Assembly: GCF_024748695.1 (NCBI RefSeq)
Contig: NZ_CP087176.1
Span: 5,387,501-5,451,500 of the forward strand
DNA: 64,000 nucleotides
Source: Pseudomonas sp. B21-040
GTDB taxonomy: Bacteria > Pseudomonadota > Gammaproteobacteria > Pseudomonadales > Pseudomonadaceae
Reading direction: 5' to 3'
Shown: piece after piece, positions 17,547-25,240 of the stretch
How positions within the stretch are numbered: the first letter of the stretch is position 1
How the letters are laid out: each line of letters starts with the position of its first letter
Notes under the pieces: model-generated
What the model saw: only the letters and a program-made list of their open reading frames with translations
What the model was told of the DNA's origin: nothing
The model's database searches: none
Made by a program: the position numbers and the translations under genes

Positions 17547-17837
17547 GCCGGGCCTTCAAGCGGTGAAAGGATGGGAAGCCGCGCACCTTAGCCGAGGGTG
17601 TGGTCGGGTGGAAGCGCTCTGTGCGCTATCGCTTGTCCCTTAAATGTAGGTGACCTTGAAAAGATCGCCGCCCGGCACTGTTACCGAATCTGAAATGCTG
17701 CATGTCAGGAAAAGCCCTTTCTCTATTTGTAACAGAACATTATCCTTGCGGCCGCCAAGCTGAAACGCTTCCGCTACCTGCTTTACGCCTGCTGCCATCC
17801 GTAACTTTCCTAGAAAAAGATCAAGAATTCTCTCTCT

Positions 17838-19220
17838 ATGCCTGATTTCCACACTTCGCGAGACAGCGCTGTCTCACTGCCTGTTGCCCACCGAAAAGCC
17901 CTGCGCCTGATCGGCGGATTCACCGCCCTGGGCCTCGCCACCTGCACCCAGGCAGCGCCCGCCTTCGATAGCGACTCCCCCTGGATGCTGGGTGACTGGA
18001 ACGGCACGCGCACCGAACTTTCGGAAAAAGGCTACGACTTCAAAGTCGATTACACCGGTGAAATGGGCAGTAACCTGCACGGTGGCTACGACCATGACCG
18101 CACCGCGCGCTACAGCGACCAGTTTGGCCTCGGCACGCACCTGGATTTGCAGAAAATCCTGGGCTGGAACGATGCCGAATTTCAGCTGACCATCACCGAA
18201 CGCAGCGGCAATAACATCAGCAACGACCGCATCAACGACCCTCGCGTGGAGGGATTCACCTCGGCTCAGGAAGTCTGGGGCCGTGGGCAAACCTGGCGCC
18301 TGACGCAGATGTGGTATCAGCAGAAGTTCTTCGACCAAAAACTCGACATCAAGGCCGGCCGCTTTGGTGAAGGCGAAGACTTCAACAGCTTCCCCTGCGA
18401 CTTCCAGAACCTGGCGTTCTGTGGCTCCCAGGTCGGTAACTGGGCCGGCAGCATCTGGTACAACTGGCCCGTCAGCCAATGGGCGATGCGGGTCAAATAT
18501 CACCTGACGCCGCAGTTGTACGCGCAGATTGGCGCCTATGAGCAAAACCCGTCGAACCTCGATCGCGACAACGGCTTCAAGCTCAGTGGCAGCGGCACCC
18601 AGGGCGCAATCGTGCCCGTGGAACTGGTGTGGTCGCCAACGCTCAACGGCCTGCCGGGCGAATACCGCGCCGGTTATTACTACAGCAGCGCCAGCGCCAC
18701 CGACGTCTACAAAGACAGCAACGGCCAGCCCGCCGCCCTGAGCGGCGAGGCTTACCGCAGCGCATCGAGCAAGCACGGCGTATGGCTGGGTATTCAGCAG
18801 CAAATCACCAGCGTCGCCAGCGATCACAGCCGTGGTTTGAACGTGTTCGCCAACGGCACGATGCACGACAAGAAGACCAATGCCATCGACAACTATGTGC
18901 AGGCGGGCGTCGTCTACAAAGGCCTGTTCGATGCGCGCGCCAAGGACGACATCGGCTTCGCGCTGGCCCGCGTCCACGTCAACCCGGCCTATCGCAAAAA
19001 CGCTGAAGCCACCAATCAGGCGCATGCCGTCTTCGACTATGACGACCCGGCCTTCTTGCCGCCGCAGGACACCGAATACAGCGCCGAACTCTATTACGGC
19101 GTGCATGTGACGAACTGGCTGACCGTGCGCCCGAACCTGCAATACATCCGCCATCCCGGTGGTGTGGATAACGTCGATGACGCGCTGATTGGCGGGATCA
19201 AGATCCAGTCGTCGTTCTAA
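17838..19220 (+). CDS. oprB: Carbohydrate-selective porin OprB
   Basis: This 460-residue outer-membrane porin has a positively charged N-terminus, a hydrophobic signal stretch (LIGGFTALGLATCTQAAPA) and the OprB opening WMLGDWNGTRTELSEKGYDF. A conserved loop carries the paired Cys in NSFPCDFQNLAFCGSQVGNW, and the protein ends in Phe, as beta-barrel proteins do. OprB admits glucose and related sugars into the periplasm. The membrane glucose dehydrogenase gene follows, so the pair feeds direct periplasmic oxidation of glucose to gluconate. No strong ribosome site is visible before the ATG. The 290 bp upstream, between divergent genes, shows no clear operator that I can name. Confidence 0.9.
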   Translation: MPDFHTSRDSAVSLPVAHRKALRLIGGFTALGLATCTQAAPAFDSDSPWMLGDWNGTRTELSEKGYDFKVDYTGEMGSNLHGGYDHDRTARYSDQFGLGTHLDLQKILGWNDAEFQLTITERSGNNISNDRINDPRVEGFTSAQEVWGRGQTWRLTQMWYQQKFFDQKLDIKAGRFGEGEDFNSFPCDFQNLAFCGSQVGNWAGSIWYNWPVSQWAMRVKYHLTPQLYAQIGAYEQNPSNLDRDNGFKLSGSGTQGAIVPVELVWSPTLNGLPGEYRAGYYYSSASATDVYKDSNGQPAALSGEAYRSASSKHGVWLGIQQQITSVASDHSRGLNVFANGTMHDKKTNAIDNYVQAGVVYKGLFDARAKDDIGFALARVHVNPAYRKNAEATNQAHAVFDYDDPAFLPPQDTEYSAELYYGVHVTNWLTVRPNLQYIRHPGGVDNVDDALIGGIKIQSSF

Positions 19221-19238
19221 ACAACACCCCAAAACCTT

Positions 19239-19327
19239 GTAGGAGCAGAGCTTGCTCGCGATGGCGGTGTGTCAGACCGCATCAATGTCAACTGACACTC
19301 CGTCATCGCGAGCAAGCTCTGCTCCTA
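19239..19327. repeat. REP-type inverted repeat (GTAGGAGC subtype)
   Basis: Two facing arms, GTAGGAGCAGAGCTTGCTCG and its near-perfect complement, are separated by about 40 bases. It lies just after the oprB stop, and the same subtype recurs at 31919 and 37383. Confidence 0.85.
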
Positions 19328-19453
19328 AAAGGTTGCAACACCTGAACAAGCGCTAACCAGGTTTCACTTATATAACTGAACCATGCCCACGCCAGATCGT
19401 CATCTACAGTGAACTTGCGCGGGACTACTTGAAACGTCACGGAGAACCACACT

Positions 19454-21862
19454 ATGAGCACTGATGGTGCTTTGAGTCGAAGCCGTCTGTTGCCGAGCCT
19501 GCTCGGCATCCTGCTTCTGCTAATGGGCCTGGCCATGCTGGCCGGGGGGATCAAGCTGAGCATGCTCGGCGGCTCGCTGTATTACCTGCTGGCCGGTATC
19601 GGCCTGACGCTGACCGGCGTGTTGCTGATCCTCGCCCGCCGCGCTGCGCTGGGCCTGTACGCACTGGTGCTGTTCGCCAGCACCGTTTGGGCACTGTGGG
19701 AAGTCGGCCTCGACTGGTGGCAACTGGTGCCGCGCCTGGCGATGTTGTTTGCACTGGGCCTGGTCATGTTGCTGCCATGGTTCCGTCGTCCGTTGCTGCG
19801 CGAAGGAGCTGCACCGATGGGCACCGGCGCCCTGAGTGTCGCTGTGGTCGTGGCGGGCGTGGCCGCATTGGCCAGCCAATTCACCAACCCGGGTGAAATC
19901 AAAGGCCAACTGGACCGCGACAGCGTGCCCGGCATGACCAACACCGCACCGGCCATGCCCGACGGTGACTGGAATTCCTACGGCCGCAGCGCTCACGGTG
20001 ATCGTTACTCGCCCCTGGCACAGATCACCCCGGCAAACGCTCACAAATTGGTCCCGGCGTGGACTTACCGCACCGGCGACCTGCCGGGCCCGAACGATCC
20101 GGGTGAGACCACCGCTGAAAACACCCCGCTGAAAGTCAACGGCATGCTCTACGTGTGCACGCCGCACAGCCAGGTGATCGCGCTGGACCCGGACACCGGC
20201 AAGGAAATCTGGCGTTTCGATCCGAAGCTCTCCACGCAAAACGCGGCGAACTTCAAGGGTTGGGCCCACATGACCTGCCGTGGCGTGTCGTATCACGATG
20301 ACGCGGTCTACGCCTCCGAGCAGAGCCCGACCGGCAGCGCCAGCGCAGCCGTGGCCAACGCCTGCCCGCGCCGGATCTTCCTGCCCACCGCCGACACCCG
20401 CCTGATCGCCCTGAACGCCGACACCGGCAAGATGTGCGAAGACTTCGGCGACAAGGGCCAGGTTGACCTGCGCGCCAACATCGGCGGCTTCACCGCCGGC
20501 GGTTACTACTCCACCTCGCCTCCAGCGGTCACTAAAGACCTGGTGGTGATTGGCGGCCACGTCACCGACAACGTCTCCACCGACGAGCCAAGCGGCGTGA
20601 TCCGTGCGTTCGACGTACACACTGGCAAACTGGTGTGGAACTGGGACAGCGGCAAGCCGGACGACACCACGCCGATTGCCGAAGGCCAGACCTACACCCG
20701 CAACTCGCCGAACATGTGGTCCATGTTCGCGGTCGATGAAAAACTCGGCATGCTCTACCTGCCAATGGGCAACCAGACCCCGGACCAGTACGGTGGTGAT
20801 CGCACCCCAGAATCGGAACTGCACGCCGCCGGCCTGACCGCCCTGGACATCGCCACCGGCAAAGTGCGCTGGCACTTCCAGTTCACCCACCATGACCTGT
20901 GGGACATGGACGTTGGCGGCCAGCCAACCCTGATGGACCTGAAAACCGCAGACGGCGTGAAGCCAGCGGTGCTTGCGTCCACCAAGCAAGGCAGCATCTA
21001 CGTGCTGGACCGCAGCACCGGCAAGGCCATCGTGCCGATCAACGAAGTACCGGTGCCGCAAGGCGCTGTCGCCGGTGATCACACCTCGCCGACCCAACCC
21101 AAGTCCGACCTCAACTTCATGCCGCCGCCGTTGAAAGAACGCGACATGTGGGGTGTGACACCGTTCGACCAACTGGTCTGCCGGATCACCTTCAAATCCC
21201 TGCGCTACGACGGCCCGTTCACCCCACCATCGCTGCAAGGCTCGATCGTTTATCCGGGTAACTTCGGCGTGTTCGACTGGGGCGGTATCTCAGTGGATCC
21301 GGTGCGTCAGATCCTTTTCGTGAACCCGGACTGGATGGCCTTTAAATCCAAGCTGATCCCGGCTTCGGAAATCGCCGCCCAAGGCCCGCGCAAAAGCGAA
21401 ACCGAAGGCGTACAACCAAACAAAGGTGCGCCTTACGGCGTAGTCCTTGAACCCCTGCTGTCGCCAATGGGCCTGCCGTGCCAGGCACCGGCGTGGGGCT
21501 ACGTGGCAGCGGTCGATTTGACCACCCATGAAAAAATCTGGATGCACAAGAACGGCACCGTGCGCGACAGCTCGCCAGTTCCGATCCCCTTGAGCATGGG
21601 CGTACCCAGCCTGGGCGGCACCTTCACCACCGCCGGTGGCGTCGCGTTCCTCAGCGGCACCCTCGACCAGTACCTGCGCGCCTACGACGTTAAAAACGGC
21701 AAGCAACTGTGGGAAGGCCGCCTGCCGGCCGGCGCGCAAACCACCCCGATGACCTACACCGGCAAGGACGGCAAGCAATACGTGCTGGTCGTTGCCGGCG
21801 GTCACGGTTCGCTGGGCACCAAGCAAGGTGACTATGTGATGGCGTACAAACTGTCGGAATAA
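19454..21862 (+). CDS. gcd: Membrane-bound PQQ-dependent glucose dehydrogenase
   Basis: This 802-residue inner-membrane enzyme has five hydrophobic segments in the first 150 residues (for example LLGILLLLMGLAMLAGGIKL) that anchor a periplasmic eight-bladed PQQ propeller. Family patterns include DWNSYGRSAHGDRYSPLAQI, TPLKVNGMLYVCTPHSQVIA, FTHHDLWDMDVGGQPTL and GGHGSLGTKQGDYVMAYKL at the end. It oxidises glucose to gluconolactone in the periplasm and passes electrons to ubiquinone; mineral-phosphate solubilisation is a known consequence. Length agrees with other Pseudomonas Gcd. A GGAG ribosome site precedes the ATG, and a strong terminator follows. It is preceded by oprB, which supplies the sugar. 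Confidence 0.95.
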   Translation: MSTDGALSRSRLLPSLLGILLLLMGLAMLAGGIKLSMLGGSLYYLLAGIGLTLTGVLLILARRAALGLYALVLFASTVWALWEVGLDWWQLVPRLAMLFALGLVMLLPWFRRPLLREGAAPMGTGALSVAVVVAGVAALASQFTNPGEIKGQLDRDSVPGMTNTAPAMPDGDWNSYGRSAHGDRYSPLAQITPANAHKLVPAWTYRTGDLPGPNDPGETTAENTPLKVNGMLYVCTPHSQVIALDPDTGKEIWRFDPKLSTQNAANFKGWAHMTCRGVSYHDDAVYASEQSPTGSASAAVANACPRRIFLPTADTRLIALNADTGKMCEDFGDKGQVDLRANIGGFTAGGYYSTSPPAVTKDLVVIGGHVTDNVSTDEPSGVIRAFDVHTGKLVWNWDSGKPDDTTPIAEGQTYTRNSPNMWSMFAVDEKLGMLYLPMGNQTPDQYGGDRTPESELHAAGLTALDIATGKVRWHFQFTHHDLWDMDVGGQPTLMDLKTADGVKPAVLASTKQGSIYVLDRSTGKAIVPINEVPVPQGAVAGDHTSPTQPKSDLNFMPPPLKERDMWGVTPFDQLVCRITFKSLRYDGPFTPPSLQGSIVYPGNFGVFDWGGISVDPVRQILFVNPDWMAFKSKLIPASEIAAQGPRKSETEGVQPNKGAPYGVVLEPLLSPMGLPCQAPAWGYVAAVDLTTHEKIWMHKNGTVRDSSPVPIPLSMGVPSLGGTFTTAGGVAFLSGTLDQYLRAYDVKNGKQLWEGRLPAGAQTTPMTYTGKDGKQYVLVVAGGHGSLGTKQGDYVMAYKLSE

Positions 21863-21883
21863 GTTTTAGCGGCGGTTAAAACG

Positions 21884-21918
21884 AAGGCGACTCCTGTGAG
21901 GGGGTCGCCTTTTTTTTA
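21884..21918 (+). terminator. Rho-independent terminator of gcd
   Basis: AAGGCGAC and GTCGCCTT form a GC-rich stem around a short loop, and the stem runs directly into eight or more T residues. It lies about 20 bp after the gcd stop. Confidence 0.9.
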
Positions 21919-21947
21919 GCCGCGGTCTACACCACAACACAAATCAA

Positions 21948-22041
21948 ATGTGGGAGCGGGCTTGCTCGCGAAAGCGGTGTGTCAGTCGACAAAAATGTTG
22001 AATGTTAAACAGCCTTCGCGAGCAAGCCCGCTCCCACATTT
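21948..22041. repeat. REP-type inverted repeat (GTGGGAGC subtype)
   Basis: The arms ATGTGGGAGCGGGCTTGCTC and the complementary copy face each other across about 40 bases of non-conserved sequence. It lies just beyond the gcd terminator. The related subtype with TTGCCCGCG in place of TTGCTCGCG occurs at 30027, 38041 and 61831. Confidence 0.85.
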
Positions 22042-22105
22042 GGGTTGTGGTTGGTCTGGAAATTCGGCGAACGTCCTACAGCGGTGGCTGCTCTGGCGGC
22101 GGTTT

Positions 22106-22286
22106 CCGACAAGCGCTGTCGGTTGTTGGGTCAGAAGCCGGGACGATAGGCTTTGGGCGTCGCTGCAAATTCAGCGACCGGGTTTGGTCGCCCAGGTTTA
22201 GAATGGCGCACTTTTCGTGCTTGCTTCATGGCGAGCTGTGCGTGGGAGGGCTTCGGCCCTGCCGGATTCCATTCCCTGGTCGACCA
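22106..22286 (+). other. Hairpin-rich untranslated leader upstream of the DUF6124 gene
   Basis: Four self-complementary elements lie in under 200 bases. CCGACA/TGTCGG is at 22106-22122. GTCGCTG/CAGCGAC (22159-22178) is nested inside TGGGCG/CGCCCA (22154-22194). AGGGC-TTCG-GCCCT (22247-22260) has a classic C(UUCG)G tetraloop. The palindrome TGGTCGACCA is at 22277-22286. No convincing protein is encoded here, although the downstream frame stays open through it. It is a candidate structured RNA or mobile-type leader. Confidence 0.45.
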
Positions 22287-22361
22287 ACCTGCGTACGGTT
22301 TGCCACCCAACTGCTTGGTCGCAGTCGTGGCGAACTCCCTATCTTCGAATGGAGCTTCACC

Positions 22362-22739
22362 ATGATCAAAGAAACACCAAATCCCCCCGAAACCGACGAT
22401 GTTTCCCCCTACGAATCCATCGATTCCAAAAAGCTCAATGAAGCCGCCGAACGCGCGCTGAATCACTACCTAAACCCCGCAGCCCTGAAATCACCGCCCA
22501 CCCGCAAACCCAGCACCATGTTCATGCTTGCACCGGACCTCAAAGACGAAGACCTCTTGGCCCACACCTGTGAATCCCTGGCCCAGGCCAGCGTGATGGC
22601 CGGCGATTTTGCCGCCTACCTGGAAGGCCCGCATCGCAACACCGCCATGGCCATTCAGCAAATCGTCATGCTGGCCGAACTGGCGGCGAACCGAATGATG
22701 GACAACCTCGAACTCCCCAAACCCGCGCAACACCGTTGA
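22362..22739 (+). CDS. DUF6124 family (DUF3077-like) small protein
   Basis: From the ATG with a GGAG site 7 nt upstream (MIKETPNPPETDD) this gives 125 residues. The longer open frame upstream crosses the hairpin-rich leader and is not used. The C-terminal half (LLAHTCESLAQASVMAGDF, then GPHRNTAMAIQQIVMLAELA) is the conserved core of a Pseudomonas-restricted small protein family. There is no signal peptide or membrane segment, and the last 60 residues look helical. Function is unknown. Such genes are, to my knowledge, multicopy in Pseudomonas genomes and share related leaders. Confidence 0.75.
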   Translation: MIKETPNPPETDDVSPYESIDSKKLNEAAERALNHYLNPAALKSPPTRKPSTMFMLAPDLKDEDLLAHTCESLAQASVMAGDFAAYLEGPHRNTAMAIQQIVMLAELAANRMMDNLELPKPAQHR

Positions 22740-22745
22740 TCCCCA

Positions 22746-22772
22746 GTGGGAGCGGAGGTGCGACGCTCCCAC
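22746..22772. repeat. Short REP-like hairpin
   Basis: GTGGGAGC and GCTCCCAC face each other around a short centre (gaggtgcga), a compressed form of the GTGGGAGC repeat. It begins 7 bp after the preceding stop codon. Confidence 0.6.
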
Positions 22773-22847
22773 ATTTGGTCAATGTGGGCTAATTGTCTGT
22801 CCGGAACGCCTCGACGAGTGCCGTCCAATCGCCGATCGATATAAAAA

Positions 22848-22865
22848 ACTGTCAACAATGACAGT
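22848..22865. promoter_or_regulatory. Candidate operator upstream of the mevalonate cassette
   Basis: ACTGTCA and TGACAGT form a perfect 7-bp dyad separated by ACAA, 77 bp before the HMG-CoA reductase start and just after an A-rich run (ATAAAAAA). This is the size and symmetry of a TetR/LuxR-class regulator site. No regulator gene lies beside it. Confidence 0.45.
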
Positions 22866-22942
22866 ACCTGCCTGGGTCAGTTCTGCAGATCATCAACAGG
22901 ACGCGCACCACCTTGCGCACTCAATGACCCGCCGGGTGACTC

Positions 22943-24169
22943 ATGTCCCACTCTCAATTCGACGCTCAATGGATAGAGGCCTTGGCCAAGGGTGAGGTCC
23001 GCCTGCACCAACTACCTGAAACCTTGTCGCGCAACCAAGCGTCCTTCATTCGGCGTGAGGCGTTGCAATTGATCACTGGGGCCTCACTCACCACCATCGG
23101 CAATTACACGTTTGATGCACGCCCGGCAAAATGCGAGAACTTCATCGGGGCTATTCAGATACCGCTGGGCGTTGCCGGTCCCCTGTTGGTCAATGGGCAA
23201 GCGATTTCCGCCCAGGAACCGGTCTTTGCGCCACTGGCGACCACCGAAGGTGCACTGATCGCCAGCGTGTCCCGAGGGTGCGCCGCGTTACGCGCCGCCG
23301 GAGGCGCGGTGGTGCGCGTCGACGATGTGGGCATCACCCGAGCGCCGGTGTTTCGCTCCAGCGGTATCGTACAGTCACAGGCTTTCGTAGCCTGGGTCCG
23401 AAACAACTACGACAAAATCAAACAGCTCTGCGAAGAGAACAGCCGTCACCTTGTATTGCAGGACATCGTGCCCGCATTGGTCGGCACCACGATCTACCTG
23501 CGTTTTCGCTTCCACAGTGCCGATGCCATGGGCATGAACATGGCAAGCATTGCCTGCGAGCGGGCCATAACCGAGCTGATCAGCCCCGCTACCGGCCTAC
23601 CCTGCATCAGCATCTCGGGCAATTACTGCACCGATAAAAAACCGGCGATGGTTAACGTGCTAAACGGTCGGGGCAAACGCATTTTTGCCGAAGCCCATCT
23701 GAGCGCTGACATCCTGCACGACATCCTGAAAACCGATTCGGCTTCGTTGTGTGACGTCCAATACCGCAAAAACCTGTTGGGCTCAGCAATGGCGGGGGCA
23801 ATGGGCAGTAATGCCCATCACGCCAATATTCTTTCGGCTGTCTTTATCGCCACCGGACAAGATGTCGCTCAAGTAGCAGAAAGTGCTTGCGGCATTACCT
23901 GCCTCGAAGCGCGCGAGCATGGCGCCCTCTACGCCTCGATCCTGTTGCCCGACACACCACTGGGGACTGTCGGCGGCGGCACCGGTTTGTGCACTCAACG
24001 CGAAGCACTGGCGTTGATGGGAATTGTCCCGGGCGCCAAAAAACCTGGAGTCGACACTTTGCGTTTGGCAGAAATAATCGGAGCGCTGGTGCTGGCGGGT
24101 GAGTTGTCCATCATGGCGGCGCAAGCAGCACATCATTTGGTAAAAGCTCATGTGCAATGGGGGCGTTGA
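22943..24169 (+). CDS. Hydroxymethylglutaryl-CoA reductase, class I type
   Basis: This 408-residue soluble enzyme reduces HMG-CoA to mevalonate. Class I patterns are clear: ENFIGAIQIPLGVAGPL near 65-81, DAMGMNM at 194-200, GNYCTDKKPAMVN at 226-238 and GTVGGGTGL near 341-349. Catalytic residues by alignment to known enzymes are Glu102 (TTEGAL), Lys232/233 (DKKP), Asp307 (GQDVAQ) and His398 (HHLVKAH), all present. No membrane anchor precedes the catalytic domain. The class I form is usual in archaea and eukaryotes, unlike the class II MvaA of P. mevalonii. It leads a three-gene run: the mevalonate kinase gene begins 3 bp after its stop. A perfect dyad 77 bp upstream may be its operator. Confidence 0.9.
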   Translation: MSHSQFDAQWIEALAKGEVRLHQLPETLSRNQASFIRREALQLITGASLTTIGNYTFDARPAKCENFIGAIQIPLGVAGPLLVNGQAISAQEPVFAPLATTEGALIASVSRGCAALRAAGGAVVRVDDVGITRAPVFRSSGIVQSQAFVAWVRNNYDKIKQLCEENSRHLVLQDIVPALVGTTIYLRFRFHSADAMGMNMASIACERAITELISPATGLPCISISGNYCTDKKPAMVNVLNGRGKRIFAEAHLSADILHDILKTDSASLCDVQYRKNLLGSAMAGAMGSNAHHANILSAVFIATGQDVAQVAESACGITCLEAREHGALYASILLPDTPLGTVGGGTGLCTQREALALMGIVPGAKKPGVDTLRLAEIIGALVLAGELSIMAAQAAHHLVKAHVQWGR

Positions 24170-24172
24170 GTC

Positions 24173-25240
24173 ATGGCACCGGTTGCTGTGCAAGCACGCG
24201 CTCCCGCAAAAATTATTCTGATTGGCGAGCACGCGGCGTTGCAGGGTTGCCCGGTGTTCGCGACTACCTTGGGGCTGTATTGCACCGTGCAGGTGCGTGA
24301 GCGCGACGATGATCAGATTGAAATTCAGTTACCCGAGCTGCAAATCCATCGGCAATACAGCACGGGCGCCCTGCTCGATTACGTCCGGGAAGTGCGCCAA
24401 CGCTGGGTATGCTTTCGAAACGATCCCCAGACACACACCTTTATCGGCGTCAGAGGAAACGACGTTGATCACTTGGTCAAATGTGCTGTGGGCGAAGTTC
24501 TGCTCAAACTGGCGCTAGAAGACATACGCGGCTGCACGCTACGAGTGCAATCGAGCATTCCGCTGGACGCAGGCTTCGGCAGTTCGGCAGCCCTGGTGGT
24601 CAGCTTGTCAGCGGCGTTGTTGCGTCTCTTCAAGTTGTCGCCGCAACGGCATCCGCTGCAACCGCTAGCCATGCGCGTTGAACGTTACCAGCATGGGCTG
24701 CCGTCAGGGATCGATCACAACACTTGCTTGCTGGGTGGCATGGTCGAACGACGCCGCGAAGCGGGAAACCGGTTCAAGATGATTTCGTGGCCCGAGAGCA
24801 CGGTACATCTGCAATTGCACGGCATTGAGATCTACCACACCGGAGCCGCTCGCGAGAGTACCGGGCATGTCATCGCCGCCACCCGACACCAGCTCGAAGG
24901 CCGGGATAACCCACTATTGGCAAGCATGCACAACTGTGCCGAACGCTTTCGCACGCTGTTGCAGTCCCGCAGCCCGGCACCTGAAACACTCAAGGCGTTG
25001 GTACACGACTATGAAGCGGCCCTGGAATGTCTGGGCGTGGTGCCCAAAGCCGTTGTGCAAGTGATCCGCGCCATTGAAGCAGCCGGTGGTGCAGCAAAAA
25101 TTTGCGGGGCTGGCGCCCTCTCCGGGGACCAGGCCGGAGCACTATTGGTGGTCGACGCGCCGGCGCTACCGGAACTGGCCCACTATCGCAGAATCGATGC
25201 CCCATTAGCGGTGGGCGGCCTGGAGGTCCAAGTGCAATGA
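24173..25240 (+). CDS. mvk: Mevalonate kinase (GHMP family)
   Basis: This 355-residue GHMP kinase has motif 1 APAKIILIGEHAALQG near the N-terminus with the conserved Lys, motif 2 SIPLDAGFGSSAALVVSLSA at about 125-144 for phosphate binding, GLPSGIDHNTCLLGG with the catalytic Asp, and motif 3 AAKICGAGALSGDQAGALLV near the end. These assign it to mevalonate kinase rather than homoserine or galactokinase. It phosphorylates mevalonate at the 5-hydroxyl using ATP. Its stop overlaps the next start (ATGA), which indicates translational coupling with the decarboxylase. Whether it could also phosphorylate mevalonate 5-phosphate cannot be judged from sequence. Confidence 0.85.
   Translation: MAPVAVQARAPAKIILIGEHAALQGCPVFATTLGLYCTVQVRERDDDQIEIQLPELQIHRQYSTGALLDYVREVRQRWVCFRNDPQTHTFIGVRGNDVDHLVKCAVGEVLLKLALEDIRGCTLRVQSSIPLDAGFGSSAALVVSLSAALLRLFKLSPQRHPLQPLAMRVERYQHGLPSGIDHNTCLLGGMVERRREAGNRFKMISWPESTVHLQLHGIEIYHTGAARESTGHVIAATRHQLEGRDNPLLASMHNCAERFRTLLQSRSPAPETLKALVHDYEAALECLGVVPKAVVQVIRAIEAAGGAAKICGAGALSGDQAGALLVVDAPALPELAHYRRIDAPLAVGGLEVQVQ

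Noticed and set aside
17640..17852. 70-codon minus-strand frame upstream of oprB
   Set aside because: It overlaps the oprB start, has no recognised family and no clear ribosome site.
22002..22361. N-terminal extension of the DUF6124 gene
   Set aside because: The frame passes through a REP arm and a hairpin-rich leader; the ATG at 22362 has the proper ribosome site and the protein family begins there.
22848..22865. Reading of the dyad as a canonical las/rhl quorum-sensing box
   Set aside because: Symmetry and size fit, but the sequence does not match the usual CT-N10-12-AG pattern with CAG/CTG half-sites well enough, and no luxR or luxI gene is near.
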